DNA of 64,000 nucleotides from Planctomycetota bacterium (lineage in GTDB: Bacteria > Planctomycetota > SZUA-567 > H5-PLA8). Both the position numbers and the translations under genes were made by a program. This document shows, piece by piece, positions 1 through 8,973 of this stretch. Position 1 is the first letter of the stretch. Each line of letters begins with the position of its first letter. Below the pieces are notes generated by a model that had not been told where the DNA came from, made no database searches, and saw only the letters and a program-made list of their open reading frames with translations. Where the stretch lies: assembly GCA_015075375.1 (NCBI GenBank), contig JABTUM010000001.1, forward strand, positions 1,297,201 to 1,361,200, given 5' to 3'.

Positions 1-1
1 G

Positions 2-424
2 TATCGAAGTGCGCAGCCGACTGCCGCGGGCATGCAGGAAGCCAAGCGCATGGGCATCAAGACCGTGCTCAACTTGCGCCAATTCCACAGCGACCGCGAC
101 GAGATCGGCGAAACGGGGCTCGCCTACGAGCACATCTATTTCAATCCATTCAATCCGGAAGATAAAGAGGTCGTCCGCTTCCTGCAGATCGCCGCCGACC
201 CCGGCCGGCAGCCCGTGCTGGTCCACTGCAAGCACGGCGCCGACCGCACCGGAACCTACTGCGCTTTGTACCGCATCTGCATCGAAGGCTGGTCGAAGGA
301 TGCGGCCATCGAAGAACTGAAAGACGGCGGCTACGGGCACCACGAGTCGATCTTCGGTAATCTGATCAAGTACATCCAAGAACTGGATGTCGAAGCCATC
401 AAGCGGCGCGCGGGACTTCTCTGA
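2..424 (+). CDS. Tyrosine/dual-specificity protein phosphatase, 5' truncated by window edge
   Basis: Cysteine-dependent phosphatase of the PTP/DSP superfamily. The frame is open from base 2, and the first residues (YRSAQPTAAG, then GIKTVLNLR) match the usual N-terminal block of small bacterial DSPs, so the true start lies just outside the window. The signature loop HCKHGADRT (catalytic Cys near visible residue 76, Arg six residues later) is intact, and an upstream Asp-rich stretch could give the general acid. About 140 residues are visible, close to a full catalytic domain. It is followed after 23 bp by a lipid-type glycosyltransferase on the same strand, so the two may share a transcript. 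The substrate cannot be told: phosphotyrosine, phosphoinositide or another phosphate ester are all possible. Confidence 0.85.
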   Translation, partial: YRSAQPTAAGMQEAKRMGIKTVLNLRQFHSDRDEIGETGLAYEHIYFNPFNPEDKEVVRFLQIAADPGRQPVLVHCKHGADRTGTYCALYRICIEGWSKDAAIEELKDGGYGHHESIFGNLIKYIQELDVEAIKRRAGLL

Positions 425-447
425 AGCCGCCAGAAAAGGATCGAACC

Positions 448-1590
448 ATGCCCAACCTGCTGGTGCTTTCCGCGGCGGTCGGCGCCGGACATCTGCGCGC
501 CGCGCAAGCCCTCGAACAGGCCCTCAAAGAACTCGCTCCCCAGGCGCACGTTCAAAACGTCGATGTCCTCACGCTTACCAACACGGCGTTCCGAAAACTG
601 TACGGGCAGGCCTACCTCGATCTCGTCAACCGCGCCCCGCACATGCTTGGGTATCTGTACGACTTCCTGGACCGGCCCGTATCGAAGGCGAGCGCCCGGC
701 GCGACCGATTCCGCCTCCTGGTCCAGAAGGCGAATCTCGCGAAGTTCCGCGCCCTATTGGACAGCAAGCCTTGGGATCTGATCCTCAATACGCATTATCT
801 TCCCGCCGAACTGGTCGCCGACCGCAAACGCACCGAAGCCTGGCCCGTCCCCCAATGGACCATCACCACCGACTTCGATACGCATCGGCTTTGGAAGCAT
901 CTGCCCTGCGAGCGCTACACCACCGCCACCGACGAAGGCGCAGCCTACCTGGCCAGCATGGGCGTTCCGCGCGAAACCATCCACGTCACCGGCATCCCCA
1001 TTCATCCGCTCTTCGCCAAACCCAAAACGCGAGCCGAAGCCGTGGCCGAACTGGGCCTGCGCGGGGACCGCCCGATTCTGCTCCAACTCGCCGGAGGCTT
1101 CGGCGTCGGACCCCTCGAACAGATTTACACCCAGCTTTTGGAACTCGAACGCCCGCTCGAAATCGTAGTGGTCTGCGGCAAGAACGCGAAGCTCAAGGCC
1201 CAGCTCGAACGCGTCGCCGTCCCGCGCCGCCACGCCGCGCGCGTGATGGGCTTCACCGACAAGATGGACGCGCTTCTCGCCGCCGCCGACCTGGTCCTCT
1301 CCAAGCCCGGCGGACTCACCACCAGCGAAATCCTCGCCCGCGGCGCGGCCCTCGCGATTCTCAACCCCATCCCCGGTCAGGAGACCCGCAACAGCGATTA
1401 CCTCCTCGAAGCCGGCGCGGCGATCAAGATCAACAACCCCGCCATCTTGGGTTACAAGCTGAGCAAACTCTTCGACGACCCCGACCGCCTGATCCGTTTG
1501 AAGCGCAACGCCAAGCGCCTGGGCAAGCCGCGCGCCGCGTACGAAATTGCTTCCGCCGCGCTCGCCTCTTTACGCACCAGCGCAAACTAA
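448..1590 (+). CDS. MGDG-synthase-like glycosyltransferase (GT28)
   Basis: A 380-aa glycosyltransferase of the MurG/MGDG-synthase fold, which in known members transfers a hexose from a nucleotide sugar to diacylglycerol at the cytoplasmic membrane face. The N-terminal half has the nucleotide-independent Rossmann start with GAGH (residues 12-15) and the family block around HYLPAELV and TTDFDTHRLW. The C-terminal half carries the sugar-nucleotide site with SKPGGLTTSE near residue 285 and the PGQE loop. There is no signal peptide and length is normal. The ATG is preceded by AAAGGA at good spacing. It could equally make another glycolipid; the acceptor is not deducible. The neighbouring phosphatase may be cotranscribed. 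Confidence 0.82.
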   Translation: MPNLLVLSAAVGAGHLRAAQALEQALKELAPQAHVQNVDVLTLTNTAFRKLYGQAYLDLVNRAPHMLGYLYDFLDRPVSKASARRDRFRLLVQKANLAKFRALLDSKPWDLILNTHYLPAELVADRKRTEAWPVPQWTITTDFDTHRLWKHLPCERYTTATDEGAAYLASMGVPRETIHVTGIPIHPLFAKPKTRAEAVAELGLRGDRPILLQLAGGFGVGPLEQIYTQLLELERPLEIVVVCGKNAKLKAQLERVAVPRRHAARVMGFTDKMDALLAAADLVLSKPGGLTTSEILARGAALAILNPIPGQETRNSDYLLEAGAAIKINNPAILGYKLSKLFDDPDRLIRLKRNAKRLGKPRAAYEIASAALASLRTSAN

Positions 1591-1653
1591 GACCGCTCTA
1601 AATTTATATAAAGAAGTGGCCTCTAATTTGTCCTCGCGGTTCCTCACGAATTC

Positions 1654-1681
1654 TTGACATGAGCCACACGTTCGGTTAATC
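1654..1681 (+). promoter_or_regulatory. Possible sigma70-type promoter
   Basis: A perfect TTGACA at 1654-1659 is followed about 16 bp later by a poor -10 (TTAATC/GTTAAT). It lies in the only sizable gap upstream of the alpha/beta hydrolase. The weak -10 makes this tentative. Confidence 0.25.
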
Positions 1682-1742
1682 GTTAGTGCTCCAAAGGGCC
1701 CGCGTTTGCCTGGACGCCGGCGCCATTCCGGAACCGAAAGAT

Positions 1743-2660
1743 ATGATTAAGAAGCTCGATAGCAGGGCATTGATGCGTGGACTCGATGTGGCTTCGATGC
1801 TGCACGAGGCCCCGCCCCTCGATCCCGCGCAGATGATCAAGGAGCGCGTCGATCTGCCTCAGGCGTTGGGCGCCCTCGAGGTCTACCGCCCCGCCGATGC
1901 GCGTTACCGCAACGAAGATCCGCATGCTCCGGCGCTGGTCATGGTGCCCGGGCTGGGGGCCGACGGCGTGAGCTGGCTGCGCCAGTTGCCGCTCGGGGCG
2001 CTGGCCGACCTCCACAGCCCGCAGCATCCGCCCAAGCTCGCCGCGGGCGAAAAAGGCCTCGGCCAATTCGCGCGTTACATCGAAGCCTTCATCGAAGCAC
2101 GCGGCCTGCATCGCCGGCCCGGCGGCGTGGTGCTTCTGGGCAGCAGCATGGGCGGAGCCGTCTCGCTCTGCACCGCCCTCCGCGGCCGCATCCCGCTGCG
2201 CGGCCTGATCCTCGCCGGCACCTTCGGCCACCGCCGCCACCTGAGCTGGTTCGACCGCAACCTCGGCCGCTACGTGGCTCGCGTCATGCCCGCCGCGATC
2301 ATCCGGGCCGCCGGCCGCATCATGGTCCGCAAGACCAAACTCTTCGGGTGCTTCGAGGGCGACGAAGGCAGCTTCATGGTCCACGGCATCAACATCTGCA
2401 GCGACGAATACCTCGTCAAAGCCGTCGCCGCGATCACCACCCAAGAACAAGTCGAAGCCGCCCGCGCGCTCAAACTCCCCACGCTCGTCACGCACGGCAC
2501 GCACGATTGGGTCCTGCCGCACCGCTGCGCCGAAGAACTCGCCGCCGCCATTCCCGGCGCGAAACTCGCCAGCATCGAAGGCGGCGGGCACGCCTTCTTC
2601 TTCACGCACCACCGCGAATTCAACGCCGCCGTCGCGCGCTGGCTGGTCGAACTGCCCTAA
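1743..2660 (+). CDS. Alpha/beta hydrolase
   Basis: A 305-aa alpha/beta hydrolase. The nucleophile elbow GSSMGG puts the Ser near residue 135, the acid is the Asp of THGTHDW near residue 255, and the His is in GGGH near residue 283, giving a complete triad in the right order. An oxyanion-hole type segment (VMVPGLGADG) precedes them. No signal peptide is evident, so it is probably cytoplasmic. A GTG at 1686 would add 19 residues; the ATG at 1743 is chosen because the intervening residues look non-conserved and a short purine tract precedes it. It converges with hemC, the stop codons overlapping by 4 bp. Substrate unknown. Confidence 0.75.
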   Translation: MIKKLDSRALMRGLDVASMLHEAPPLDPAQMIKERVDLPQALGALEVYRPADARYRNEDPHAPALVMVPGLGADGVSWLRQLPLGALADLHSPQHPPKLAAGEKGLGQFARYIEAFIEARGLHRRPGGVVLLGSSMGGAVSLCTALRGRIPLRGLILAGTFGHRRHLSWFDRNLGRYVARVMPAAIIRAAGRIMVRKTKLFGCFEGDEGSFMVHGINICSDEYLVKAVAAITTQEQVEAARALKLPTLVTHGTHDWVLPHRCAEELAAAIPGAKLASIEGGGHAFFFTHHREFNAAVARWLVELP

Positions 2661-3613
2661 CTTTCCAGCCGCCTCAGCACTTCGCGCCCTTCTTGACTTC
2701 GCTTGATCGCCTGCGCGCACGAACGGCCCAGCTTCCGCGCGTCCCGCGCCCTTCCACGAACGCTTGCACGGGCCGCGCACGTGCCGTCCGGAAGCGCGAG
2801 CACCGCATCGAGCGTCAGCTCGCCCGTCTTCCGGTCGATCAGCCCGCATGCGCCCAGCGGCAAATGGCACCCGCCGCCCAGCGCCGCCAGACACGCGCGC
2901 TCGGCCGCCACGCACGCCGCCGAATCCGCGTCGTGCAGTACCGCCAGGAACTCCCGCGTCGCGCGGTCGCTCGAGCGGCACTCGATCCCCAGCGCGCCTT
3001 GCCCCGGAGCCGGCAGCATTGCGGCCAGCGAGAGCACCTCCGCGTCGCGCTCGCGCCGCCCCAAACGCTTCAACCCCGCACGCGCCAAGATCGTCCCCGC
3101 ATACGCGCCGTCGGCGACTTTCTGCAGCCGCGTCTCTACATTGCCGCGAATCTCGGCGAATCGCAGATGCGGAAACTTGAGCGCCAATTGCGCGCGCCGC
3201 CGCGGCGATCCGCTCCCGATCACCGCGCCCTCCGGCAGTTCGGCCAGCCTCTTCCCCCCGCGCGTCACCGCCACGTCGCGCACGTCTTCGCGCCTGCTTA
3301 CCGCCGCCAGCGTCAAACCGCGCGGCTGCTTCGTCGGCAGGTCCTTCAAGCTGTGCACCGCGAAATCCACCCGCCCGTCCAGCAGCGCCTGCTCCAGCTC
3401 TTTGACGAAAACCCCCGCCCCGCCGAACGTCTTCAACGCCGAGGCGCGGTCGCGGTCGCCGGTGGTCTTCAGCTCGATCAGCTCCACCTTCAGGCCGCGT
3501 TTGCGGTGCGCGCGCTCCAACTGCTTCGCGACCAGCCGCGACTGCGTCAGCGCCAGCGGGCTGGCGCGTGTGCCCAGACGAAGGACCGGCGGCGTGGCGG
3601 ATGGACGTGCGAT
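2657..3613 (-). CDS. hemC: Hydroxymethylbilane synthase (porphobilinogen deaminase), probable ATC start
   Basis: Joins four porphobilinogens into hydroxymethylbilane for heme synthesis in the cytoplasm. Visible family motifs are HSLKDLPT (residues 87-94), the GSGSPRRRAQL block, the APGQGALGIE segment and GGGC at about 249, the Cys that carries the dipyrromethane cofactor. The conserved N-terminal block LGTRASPLAL is encoded only if translation begins upstream of 3520 (TTG). No in-frame ATG, GTG or TTG exists there. An ATC at 3613 is preceded by a perfect AAGGAG with a 6-base spacer and gives a normal 318-aa protein, so I use it. The gene lies just downstream of miaA on the same strand. Function is certain; the start codon is an inference. 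Confidence 0.9.
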   Translation of the reverse strand: MARPSATPPVLRLGTRASPLALTQSRLVAKQLERAHRKRGLKVELIELKTTGDRDRASALKTFGGAGVFVKELEQALLDGRVDFAVHSLKDLPTKQPRGLTLAAVSRREDVRDVAVTRGGKRLAELPEGAVIGSGSPRRRAQLALKFPHLRFAEIRGNVETRLQKVADGAYAGTILARAGLKRLGRRERDAEVLSLAAMLPAPGQGALGIECRSSDRATREFLAVLHDADSAACVAAERACLAALGGGCHLPLGACGLIDRKTGELTLDAVLALPDGTCAARASVRGRARDARKLGRSCAQAIKRSQEGREVLRRLES

Positions 3614-3698
3614 GGCGGACTCCTTGCCTGATGCGCGAAGCGGGATCGTGTCCTTATAGCCGCAGCGCGCGCGTTGCCAAAAGCAGGAAGCCGCAACG

Positions 3699-4643
3699 CT
3701 ACGCGTTTGCGAACGCCGCCGCCACGCGGTCCGCCAGCGCTTGCGCCGGCTCGTCCGGCGCCACCTCGATCCACGCCACCGCCGGGAACTTGCGGTACCA
3801 CATCAATTGCCGCCGCGCGAAGTGATGCGTATCGAAGCAGATCCGCTGCCGCGCCTCGTCCAGGCTCAATTCGCCGCGCAGATGCGCAAAAAGCGTCCGG
3901 TAGCCCAGCGCCTGAGCGGCTTCTTTCGACAACGGCCGCTCCAGGCTCAACAGCGCGCGGCATTCGTCCAGCCAGCCCCGCGCGAGCATCCCGTCGATCC
4001 GGGCGTCGATGCGGCGGTACAGTTCCGTGCGGTCCATTTGCAAACCCACGACCCGCACGCGCGCGTCCTCGCGCAGCTTGCCCCACTGCGCCTGCTGGAC
4101 GCTGATCGGCTGCCCCGTCAGCGCATGGACTTCCAGCGCGCGGATAATCCGGCGTTCGTCGCCCGGCAGAATTTTCTGCGCCGCCGCCGGATCGATCGAC
4201 TTCAGACGCGCGTACAGCGCCGCCAGACCTTCCGCCCGCGCTTCCTCCTCCAGCCCCTTGCGCAGGCCCTCGTCGCGCCCCGGCCCCTCGAAGAGCCCTT
4301 CCCGCAGCGCCTTGATGTACAGCGCCGTCCCGCCCTCGGCGAGCGTGTAGACGCCGCGCGCGCGCGCGTCGGCCCACGCCTCCTCGGCCGCCGCCAGCCA
4401 CTCCGCCACCGAACAACTCTCCCACGGTTCTTTAAGGTCGATCAGCCGGTGCCGCACCGCCGCGCGTTCGGCCGCACTCGGCTTCGCGACGCCGATCTCC
4501 AGGCGCTTGTACAGCTTCATCGAATCGACGGAGAGAATCTCGCCGCCTTGCCGGCGTGCGAGTTCCAAGGCCACGCCGCTCTTTCCGCAGGCGGTCGGGC
4601 CGATCAGCAGATCCAGTTCGGGCGGCTTCATGTCGTTCAGCAT
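3699..4643 (-). CDS. miaA: tRNA dimethylallyltransferase
   Basis: Adds dimethylallyl to N6 of A37 in tRNAs that read UNN codons. The 314-aa protein has the P-loop GPTACGKS (residues 15-22), the DSMKLYKRLEIG segment that positions substrate, and the C-terminal FDTHHFARRQLMWYRKF block near the tRNA-binding region; all are diagnostic for MiaA. The ATG at 4643 has GGGGAG upstream; an ATG at 4631 is an alternative. It is transcribed toward hemC with an 85-bp gap, suggesting one operon. The variant P-loop (TACGKS rather than TASGKT) keeps the catalytic Lys. Confidence 0.95.
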   Translation of the reverse strand: MLNDMKPPELDLLIGPTACGKSGVALELARRQGGEILSVDSMKLYKRLEIGVAKPSAAERAAVRHRLIDLKEPWESCSVAEWLAAAEEAWADARARGVYTLAEGGTALYIKALREGLFEGPGRDEGLRKGLEEEARAEGLAALYARLKSIDPAAAQKILPGDERRIIRALEVHALTGQPISVQQAQWGKLREDARVRVVGLQMDRTELYRRIDARIDGMLARGWLDECRALLSLERPLSKEAAQALGYRTLFAHLRGELSLDEARQRICFDTHHFARRQLMWYRKFPAVAWIEVAPDEPAQALADRVAAAFANA

Positions 4644-4780
4644 ACCGCGTCTCTCCCCGCGCGCTCCGCCCGCGGCCAGCTTCCTTGACCCTTCCGCCGC
4701 GGCGGCTAACGTGCAGCCATATCCGGTTCGAACTTTGGTCGGAGCCGACGAAACCCGTTGCGCGCGCACCGTTCCGTATA

Positions 4781-6280
4781 ATGAATCCTCCCGAACCCGC
4801 CCCCCCGCACCGCGATCGCTTCTGGCTGACCCAGGCGCTCCCCTTTGCGCTCGCTTGCGCCGCGTGCCTGATCCTTAACGCCACGCAGCCCGAAACCTGG
4901 CTGAACCTCGAGGAGTGGGGCGCGTGGCAGAACACCCAGAATGCCGTGCTCTTTTTGGCGCTGGTCTTGATCGTCCGTGCCGCGGGGCGGGCGCAGGGCG
5001 AGGCGCGCGCTGCATTCGTTTTCGTGCTGGGCTTCATCTTCTTCCTATTCTGGCGTGAACTGGACCTCGACAAGGAACTCTTCGGCGCGCGAATGTTCAG
5101 TTGGACCTACCTGGAGTGGTCCGAGGATAAGATGTCTTGGCGCGTTAAGGTGCTCTTGGGCGGCCTCTCGATCGGGCTGAGCTTGGGATACCTCGCTTTC
5201 GTCCTGCTGAATCCGCGGCGGATTTACCGCGGCTTGCGCGAACGCATGCAACCTGCCGTGGTCCTGTGGGGCGGCATCGGAGGCCTCTTCCTCGCCCTCG
5301 CGCAGCTCTGGGACAAGGCCGCGATGATCTACCGCCACCTGCACGTCACGATCCGCAGCCCCGAAGATAAGGATCCCTTCGACGAAGAAGCCCTGGAACT
5401 GCTCGGCGAGATCGGGCTGTTGCTCTTCGTGCTCGCGCTGGTCCGCACGGTGCCGCGTCCGCCTCGGGAAGCCTGGACCGCGTTCGCAACCTGGTTCGAT
5501 ACGCCGGCGGGCTTGCGCCTGCGCCGGGCGGCCGGCCTCTTGCTCGGCACGGCGGGACTGGCCGTCCTCGCCTGGTCTCTATACGCCGTCTTCGATTACC
5601 GGCCCGAGCCGTTCGATTACCGGTTTACGATCGCAGTCGGCGAAGCCGAACGCGGCTGCGAGTACGAATTCCTGGGGCTTACGCGCAACCAAATCGCGCT
5701 CCGGGCTCTCGGCGCCGGAATGGGCTTGGGCGCCTGCGGGCTGGGCGCGTGGCTCCTGTTGAACCGCGCGCTTACATGGCGCACGCTGGCCGCCGTCACG
5801 CTCCTGGCCTTGCCGGGCTTCACGTTCCCGTTCCTGTGGCTGACCCCCACCAGCGACCGTAGCGTGCAAGTCGAGGTGCGCTTGCCGCGGCCGCTCGGCG
5901 AGTCCGATGCCGAACGCCTCTTGCAATCATTGGAACCGGTTGCCGCGATGCGCACGCTGCCCGAAGGGCTGCTGAAGCGCTTTCGCTTTCAGCCTGGCGA
6001 CGGCATCAAGGAATTTCGGTTCGAGGCGGCGGGCGACCGCTTCCGGTTTTCCATGCTTTTGGCGCCCAAGACCGATACGCGCCGCCGCCTGACGCTGATG
6101 GAGTTCTACGCCCAATACGCCGAACTTCTCGCCCGCGATTTCGTGCTAGGCCCCGCCGCCGCCCAGGAACCCTGGACACGCTACGGCGCGCCCCCGATCC
6201 AAGGCAGCCTCTGGTCCTACTACGCTCCGATGTGGCTCGAAGCCCGCAACGCCGAACGCGCCGCAAGCCGAACGCCGTGA
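4781..6280 (+). CDS. Multi-pass membrane protein of unknown function
   Basis: A 499-aa protein I do not recognise. It has a short hydrophilic N-terminus, then about eight hydrophobic segments spread over residues 15-360 (including FVFVLGFIFFLFW and LLLGTAGLAVLAWSLYAVF), and a C-terminal soluble domain of roughly 140 residues after residue 360. The ATG at 4781 overlaps a TATAAT-like sequence (4777-4782) and has no Shine-Dalgarno site, so either the message is leaderless or translation starts elsewhere. It is divergent from miaA. The arrangement suggests an inner-membrane protein with an extracytoplasmic C-terminal domain, but no function can be assigned. Confidence 0.7.
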   Translation: MNPPEPAPPHRDRFWLTQALPFALACAACLILNATQPETWLNLEEWGAWQNTQNAVLFLALVLIVRAAGRAQGEARAAFVFVLGFIFFLFWRELDLDKELFGARMFSWTYLEWSEDKMSWRVKVLLGGLSIGLSLGYLAFVLLNPRRIYRGLRERMQPAVVLWGGIGGLFLALAQLWDKAAMIYRHLHVTIRSPEDKDPFDEEALELLGEIGLLLFVLALVRTVPRPPREAWTAFATWFDTPAGLRLRRAAGLLLGTAGLAVLAWSLYAVFDYRPEPFDYRFTIAVGEAERGCEYEFLGLTRNQIALRALGAGMGLGACGLGAWLLLNRALTWRTLAAVTLLALPGFTFPFLWLTPTSDRSVQVEVRLPRPLGESDAERLLQSLEPVAAMRTLPEGLLKRFRFQPGDGIKEFRFEAAGDRFRFSMLLAPKTDTRRRLTLMEFYAQYAELLARDFVLGPAAAQEPWTRYGAPPIQGSLWSYYAPMWLEARNAERAASRTP

Positions 6281-6298
6281 TCGTCTGCGCGAGCGCGC

Positions 6299-6694
6299 TT
6301 AGCGCAGGTCGTACCCGGTCTCGATCACAGACTTGAGATTTGCCGCCAGAAAGCCCCAGCTTTGCGCGACATGGATGCACGACTCGGTGCTGCAGCGATG
6401 CACCACCTTCCATTCGGTGCCTTCATCCTCCGCCTTCAGGTCGAACGCGACGGACTCCGTGTAAAACGCAAAAGCCACCGCTTGGCCTTCGACGAACGTA
6501 TCGAATTTCGTGGTCAGTTTGTTCTCGCCGAACCAGACCAGCACCAGCTTTCCGCCGGCCTTCGGTTCCGACTCCGCGGCCATGGGCCACCACTTCGCCA
6601 GCTCAGAGCCTACGGTCAGGAAGGTGAATACGCGCTCGGCTGGAGCCTTGATAAAGCGGTTTTCCTCAACCACCACCGGATTCCGATCTTCCAT
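6299..6694 (-). CDS. SRPBCC/AHSA1-like domain protein
   Basis: A 131-aa single-domain protein of the START/SRPBCC fold, AHSA1-like branch. The N-terminal pattern (IKAPAERVFTFLTVGSELAKWWP), the GGKLVLVW strand and the C-terminal long helix beginning at WGFLAANLKSVIE are typical. These small hydrophobic-pocket proteins often bind a ligand or help protein folding, but the ligand cannot be read from sequence. It converges with the preceding membrane-protein gene, 18 bp apart. Two Cys residues near the end of the sheet (CSTESC) are unusual. Confidence 0.75.
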   Translation of the reverse strand: MEDRNPVVVEENRFIKAPAERVFTFLTVGSELAKWWPMAAESEPKAGGKLVLVWFGENKLTTKFDTFVEGQAVAFAFYTESVAFDLKAEDEGTEWKVVHRCSTESCIHVAQSWGFLAANLKSVIETGYDLR

Positions 6695-6718
6695 GGGCTC
6701 TCCTGTTCGATTCTTGCC

Positions 6719-7843
6719 CTACCCCTCCGCGTGCAGCGTCCCCTCGTTCAAGACCTCGCGCTCGCCTTCCAGCAATTCGAACCAATACACGCTCTTGCGC
6801 CACTTCGGCGCCGCGCCGTTCGGCACGCGCACCCGGCCCACCCAGCGCCCGTTCTTGCGTACGCGCAGCACCTGCCCTTCTTCCCACGCCGCGCGTTCGT
6901 ACATGCGCACCTGAATCTGCGTCCCCGCCCCCGCCCGCTCGGCCTCGCCCAGCGCCGGCGGAATGTCCTCGGCCGGACGCCGCGCCGCAGGCGCGGCCGG
7001 CGCCTCCGCGCCCGGCTGCGCTTGAGCCCGCTTGCGCGCTTCCTCCGCCGCCTGCGCCTGCTCTTCGCGCCGCCGCGCCCGCTCCGCCGCGATCAACTTT
7101 TCCAGCCGCACGCTTTCGCGCCGCGCCACCGCATACACATCGGGCTCTTGCGCCTCCGGAAACGGAACCACCGCCCACTCCGCCTCCGTCCCTTCTCCCG
7201 CGCCCGCCACGCGCAGGCCCAGCGCCGTCGGCTCCGCGATCTGCTTCGGAAAAACCGCCACCCGTGAAACGCTCGCCCCGCCCGCCAGTTCCGCCGGCCA
7301 CGCCGCCAAGTCCGCCAGCGCTTCCATGCCCTCGGGCAGCCGCTCGGCCGCCAGCGCTTCGCGCCGGTTCGCGCTCACGCCGGGTTGTTCGAGCACGCAC
7401 GGCGGAAGCAGTTTCAGCGCCGCGTCTCCGCGGTTGGTCAGCCGCACCAGCCAGGCTTGGTGGGCGCCCAGCTTCACATTCGGGGGAATCTCCTGCGCGG
7501 GCCAAGGCTGCGCGGTCAGCTCCGCACGCACCGCCCCGCCTGGGCCAAGCAGATAGCCGTACCGCGGCGGCAGGCTCTCGCCGCGCATCTGCAGCCGCGC
7601 GACGGCCAGGATCTGGTCGACGCGCGCTTCGGACAGCCCGCCCACCTGCTCCAGCCACGCCGCGCGTTCGACGATCCGCTCCAGCGCCGCGTGCCGCGCG
7701 CGTTCGTCCGCCTCGCTGCGGTAAAGTTCCTCGAATTGCTTGAGCCGCAGGTGCGCTTCGCGGACGCTCTCGGCCAGCTCGTCGGCCGCGTGCAGACCGC
7801 CGGCGGCCAGCGCCGCCAGGAGCGCCCAGCGCGCGAGCCTCAC
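6719..7843 (-). CDS. Secreted protein of unknown function, coiled-coil containing
   Basis: A 374-aa exported protein. The GTG start at 7843 overlaps the stop of the upstream gene (GTGA) and is followed directly by a signal peptide ending LHA-A near residue 20. A helical region follows, then a beta-rich middle part, then an Ala/Glu/Arg-rich helix near residues 250-310 that is likely coiled coil, and a C-terminal domain with NGRWVGRVRVPNG. The open frame runs much further upstream, but that part overlaps the next gene in another frame and lacks a signal peptide. Translational coupling suggests that the two proteins act together in the envelope. No known family recognised. Confidence 0.7.
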   Translation of the reverse strand: MRLARWALLAALAAGGLHAADELAESVREAHLRLKQFEELYRSEADERARHAALERIVERAAWLEQVGGLSEARVDQILAVARLQMRGESLPPRYGYLLGPGGAVRAELTAQPWPAQEIPPNVKLGAHQAWLVRLTNRGDAALKLLPPCVLEQPGVSANRREALAAERLPEGMEALADLAAWPAELAGGASVSRVAVFPKQIAEPTALGLRVAGAGEGTEAEWAVVPFPEAQEPDVYAVARRESVRLEKLIAAERARRREEQAQAAEEARKRAQAQPGAEAPAAPAARRPAEDIPPALGEAERAGAGTQIQVRMYERAAWEEGQVLRVRKNGRWVGRVRVPNGAAPKWRKSVYWFELLEGEREVLNEGTLHAEG

Positions 7844-8649
7844 GCGCCGGGTGCGTCCGGATCTCGCGGCGGGTCGTGCGGAGCGCTCAAGCCCCCGCGG
7901 ATGCGGTCGGCATCCAGCGCCACCGGCGCAGGGCGCGCAGGCGGCGCCCGGTCCGGACGGCGCATCTGGCTGTAGATCAGGTAGCCCGCCGTCACGATCA
8001 GCACTCCCAACCCCGCCATTTCGCGCAGCGTCCGGCTCGGCGCGTGGTCCGTCCCGCCCAGATACGGGCCGAACGCGCGCAGGACCGCCAGCACAAGCAC
8101 CGCGATCACCGCCGCCACCAGCGGGCGGCGCTGCGCCCGCAACGCCTCCGTCGAAGGGTCGTACGCCACCGCCGTCAGCGCCAGCGAACTGTAGATCGCC
8201 ACCGCGAAGGCCATCAGCGTCGAAAAATCGCGCACCGGCGCAAGGGCAAAGCGTTGAGCCACCCATGCCAGCACCTCCGCGACCGCGAAAAGCGCCACCG
8301 TTAGCAGGAAGAGCGCCCGAAAATCGCCTTCCTCCTGCCGCAGCACCAAGTACAGCGCCGTCATGCCCAAGCAGAGGGCCTCCAGCCACAGCAGCGGGTC
8401 GCCCCACGTGCTGCCCAACGGCGGGAGAGCGCCGGGATTCATGAGCACCAGGATCACCCGGATCAGCAACAGCCCGACGCAGAACGTGACGGCCGCAGCC
8501 AGAACCTGCGGGTGCTTGCGGTGGCTCGACAGCGCCGCCGTCACCGAGACCAGCGCGCCGCCGCACCACGCGCACGCATCGCCGACGCCGGTGTTCACGC
8601 GCCCGCACTCGCGGCAATGAATGACCTTCTGGCCGGGCTCTGCGCTCAT
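7840..8649 (-). CDS. Zinc-ribbon integral membrane protein
   Basis: A 269-aa protein starting with a CxxC...CxxC zinc ribbon (CRECGRVN ... CAWCGG, residues about 13-31), followed by six or seven hydrophobic segments (for example VLAAAVTFCVGLLLIRVILVL and VAAVIAVLVLAVLRAFG) and a Pro/Asp-rich tail. This zinc ribbon plus membrane layout is frequent in planctomycete genomes, without known function. The ATG at 8649 was chosen because the ribbon begins right after it; the open frame extends far upstream but without any protein-like character. It is coupled by a 4-bp overlap to the secreted protein downstream and is divergent from the DUF4159 gene. Confidence 0.72.
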   Translation of the reverse strand: MSAEPGQKVIHCRECGRVNTGVGDACAWCGGALVSVTAALSSHRKHPQVLAAAVTFCVGLLLIRVILVLMNPGALPPLGSTWGDPLLWLEALCLGMTALYLVLRQEEGDFRALFLLTVALFAVAEVLAWVAQRFALAPVRDFSTLMAFAVAIYSSLALTAVAYDPSTEALRAQRRPLVAAVIAVLVLAVLRAFGPYLGGTDHAPSRTLREMAGLGVLIVTAGYLIYSQMRRPDRAPPARPAPVALDADRIRGGLSAPHDPPRDPDAPGA

Positions 8650-8973
8650 CCGTCGGGGCCTCGCAGGGACCGGAGCTTGCACGTACCGAAGACGCGCCAA
8701 GCGCATCCGGCGGGACAAGCCAACGGCCTCCAATTCGGGAGCGGTCGCCGCTTTCGCGGTCCTGCACGGAGCCTTACGGGCGTCTAATGATGAGGCATCG
8801 CCCGCTTTCGGCCGCTTTTCCGGTCCGTAAGGTAGGGGACCGGCGGGGGTTGGGTCAAGCAGCGGCGCGGCTTCTGGCGTAGAATGCCTTGGCAGCCCGT
8901 TGAAAAGGGTGCGACCGCGCGGCCTTGGCTTTGGGGTCCGGATCAAGGCGCGCGGAGGGGAGTACTCGAAACT
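8650..8973. other. Divergent intergenic region
   Basis: The 324-bp gap between two divergently transcribed envelope genes. It holds an inverted repeat CCGGTCC/GGACCGG with a 10-bp centre at 8820-8843, which could be an operator or small hairpin. No convincing -35/-10 pair and no RNA gene were seen. An in-frame ATG at 8884 belongs to the alternative longer start of the downstream gene. Confidence 0.3.

Noticed and set aside
387..1601. Long plus-strand frame, 404 codons, over the GT28 gene
   Set aside because: Composed mainly of Arg, Pro, Ala and Gly; it is a shifted reading of a high-GC gene with clear family motifs.
1683..2981. Long minus-strand frame of 432 codons over the alpha/beta hydrolase
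   Set aside because: No protein-like motif; it overlaps both the hydrolase and hemC, which carry complete family signatures.
4758..4782. Promoter TTGCGC...TATAAT
   Set aside because: Spacing is only about 13 bp and the -10 overlaps the start codon; it is more likely chance or part of a leaderless start.
7844..8767. Upstream extension of the 374-aa secreted protein
   Set aside because: It overlaps the zinc-ribbon membrane gene in another frame; the signal peptide starts right at GTG 7843.
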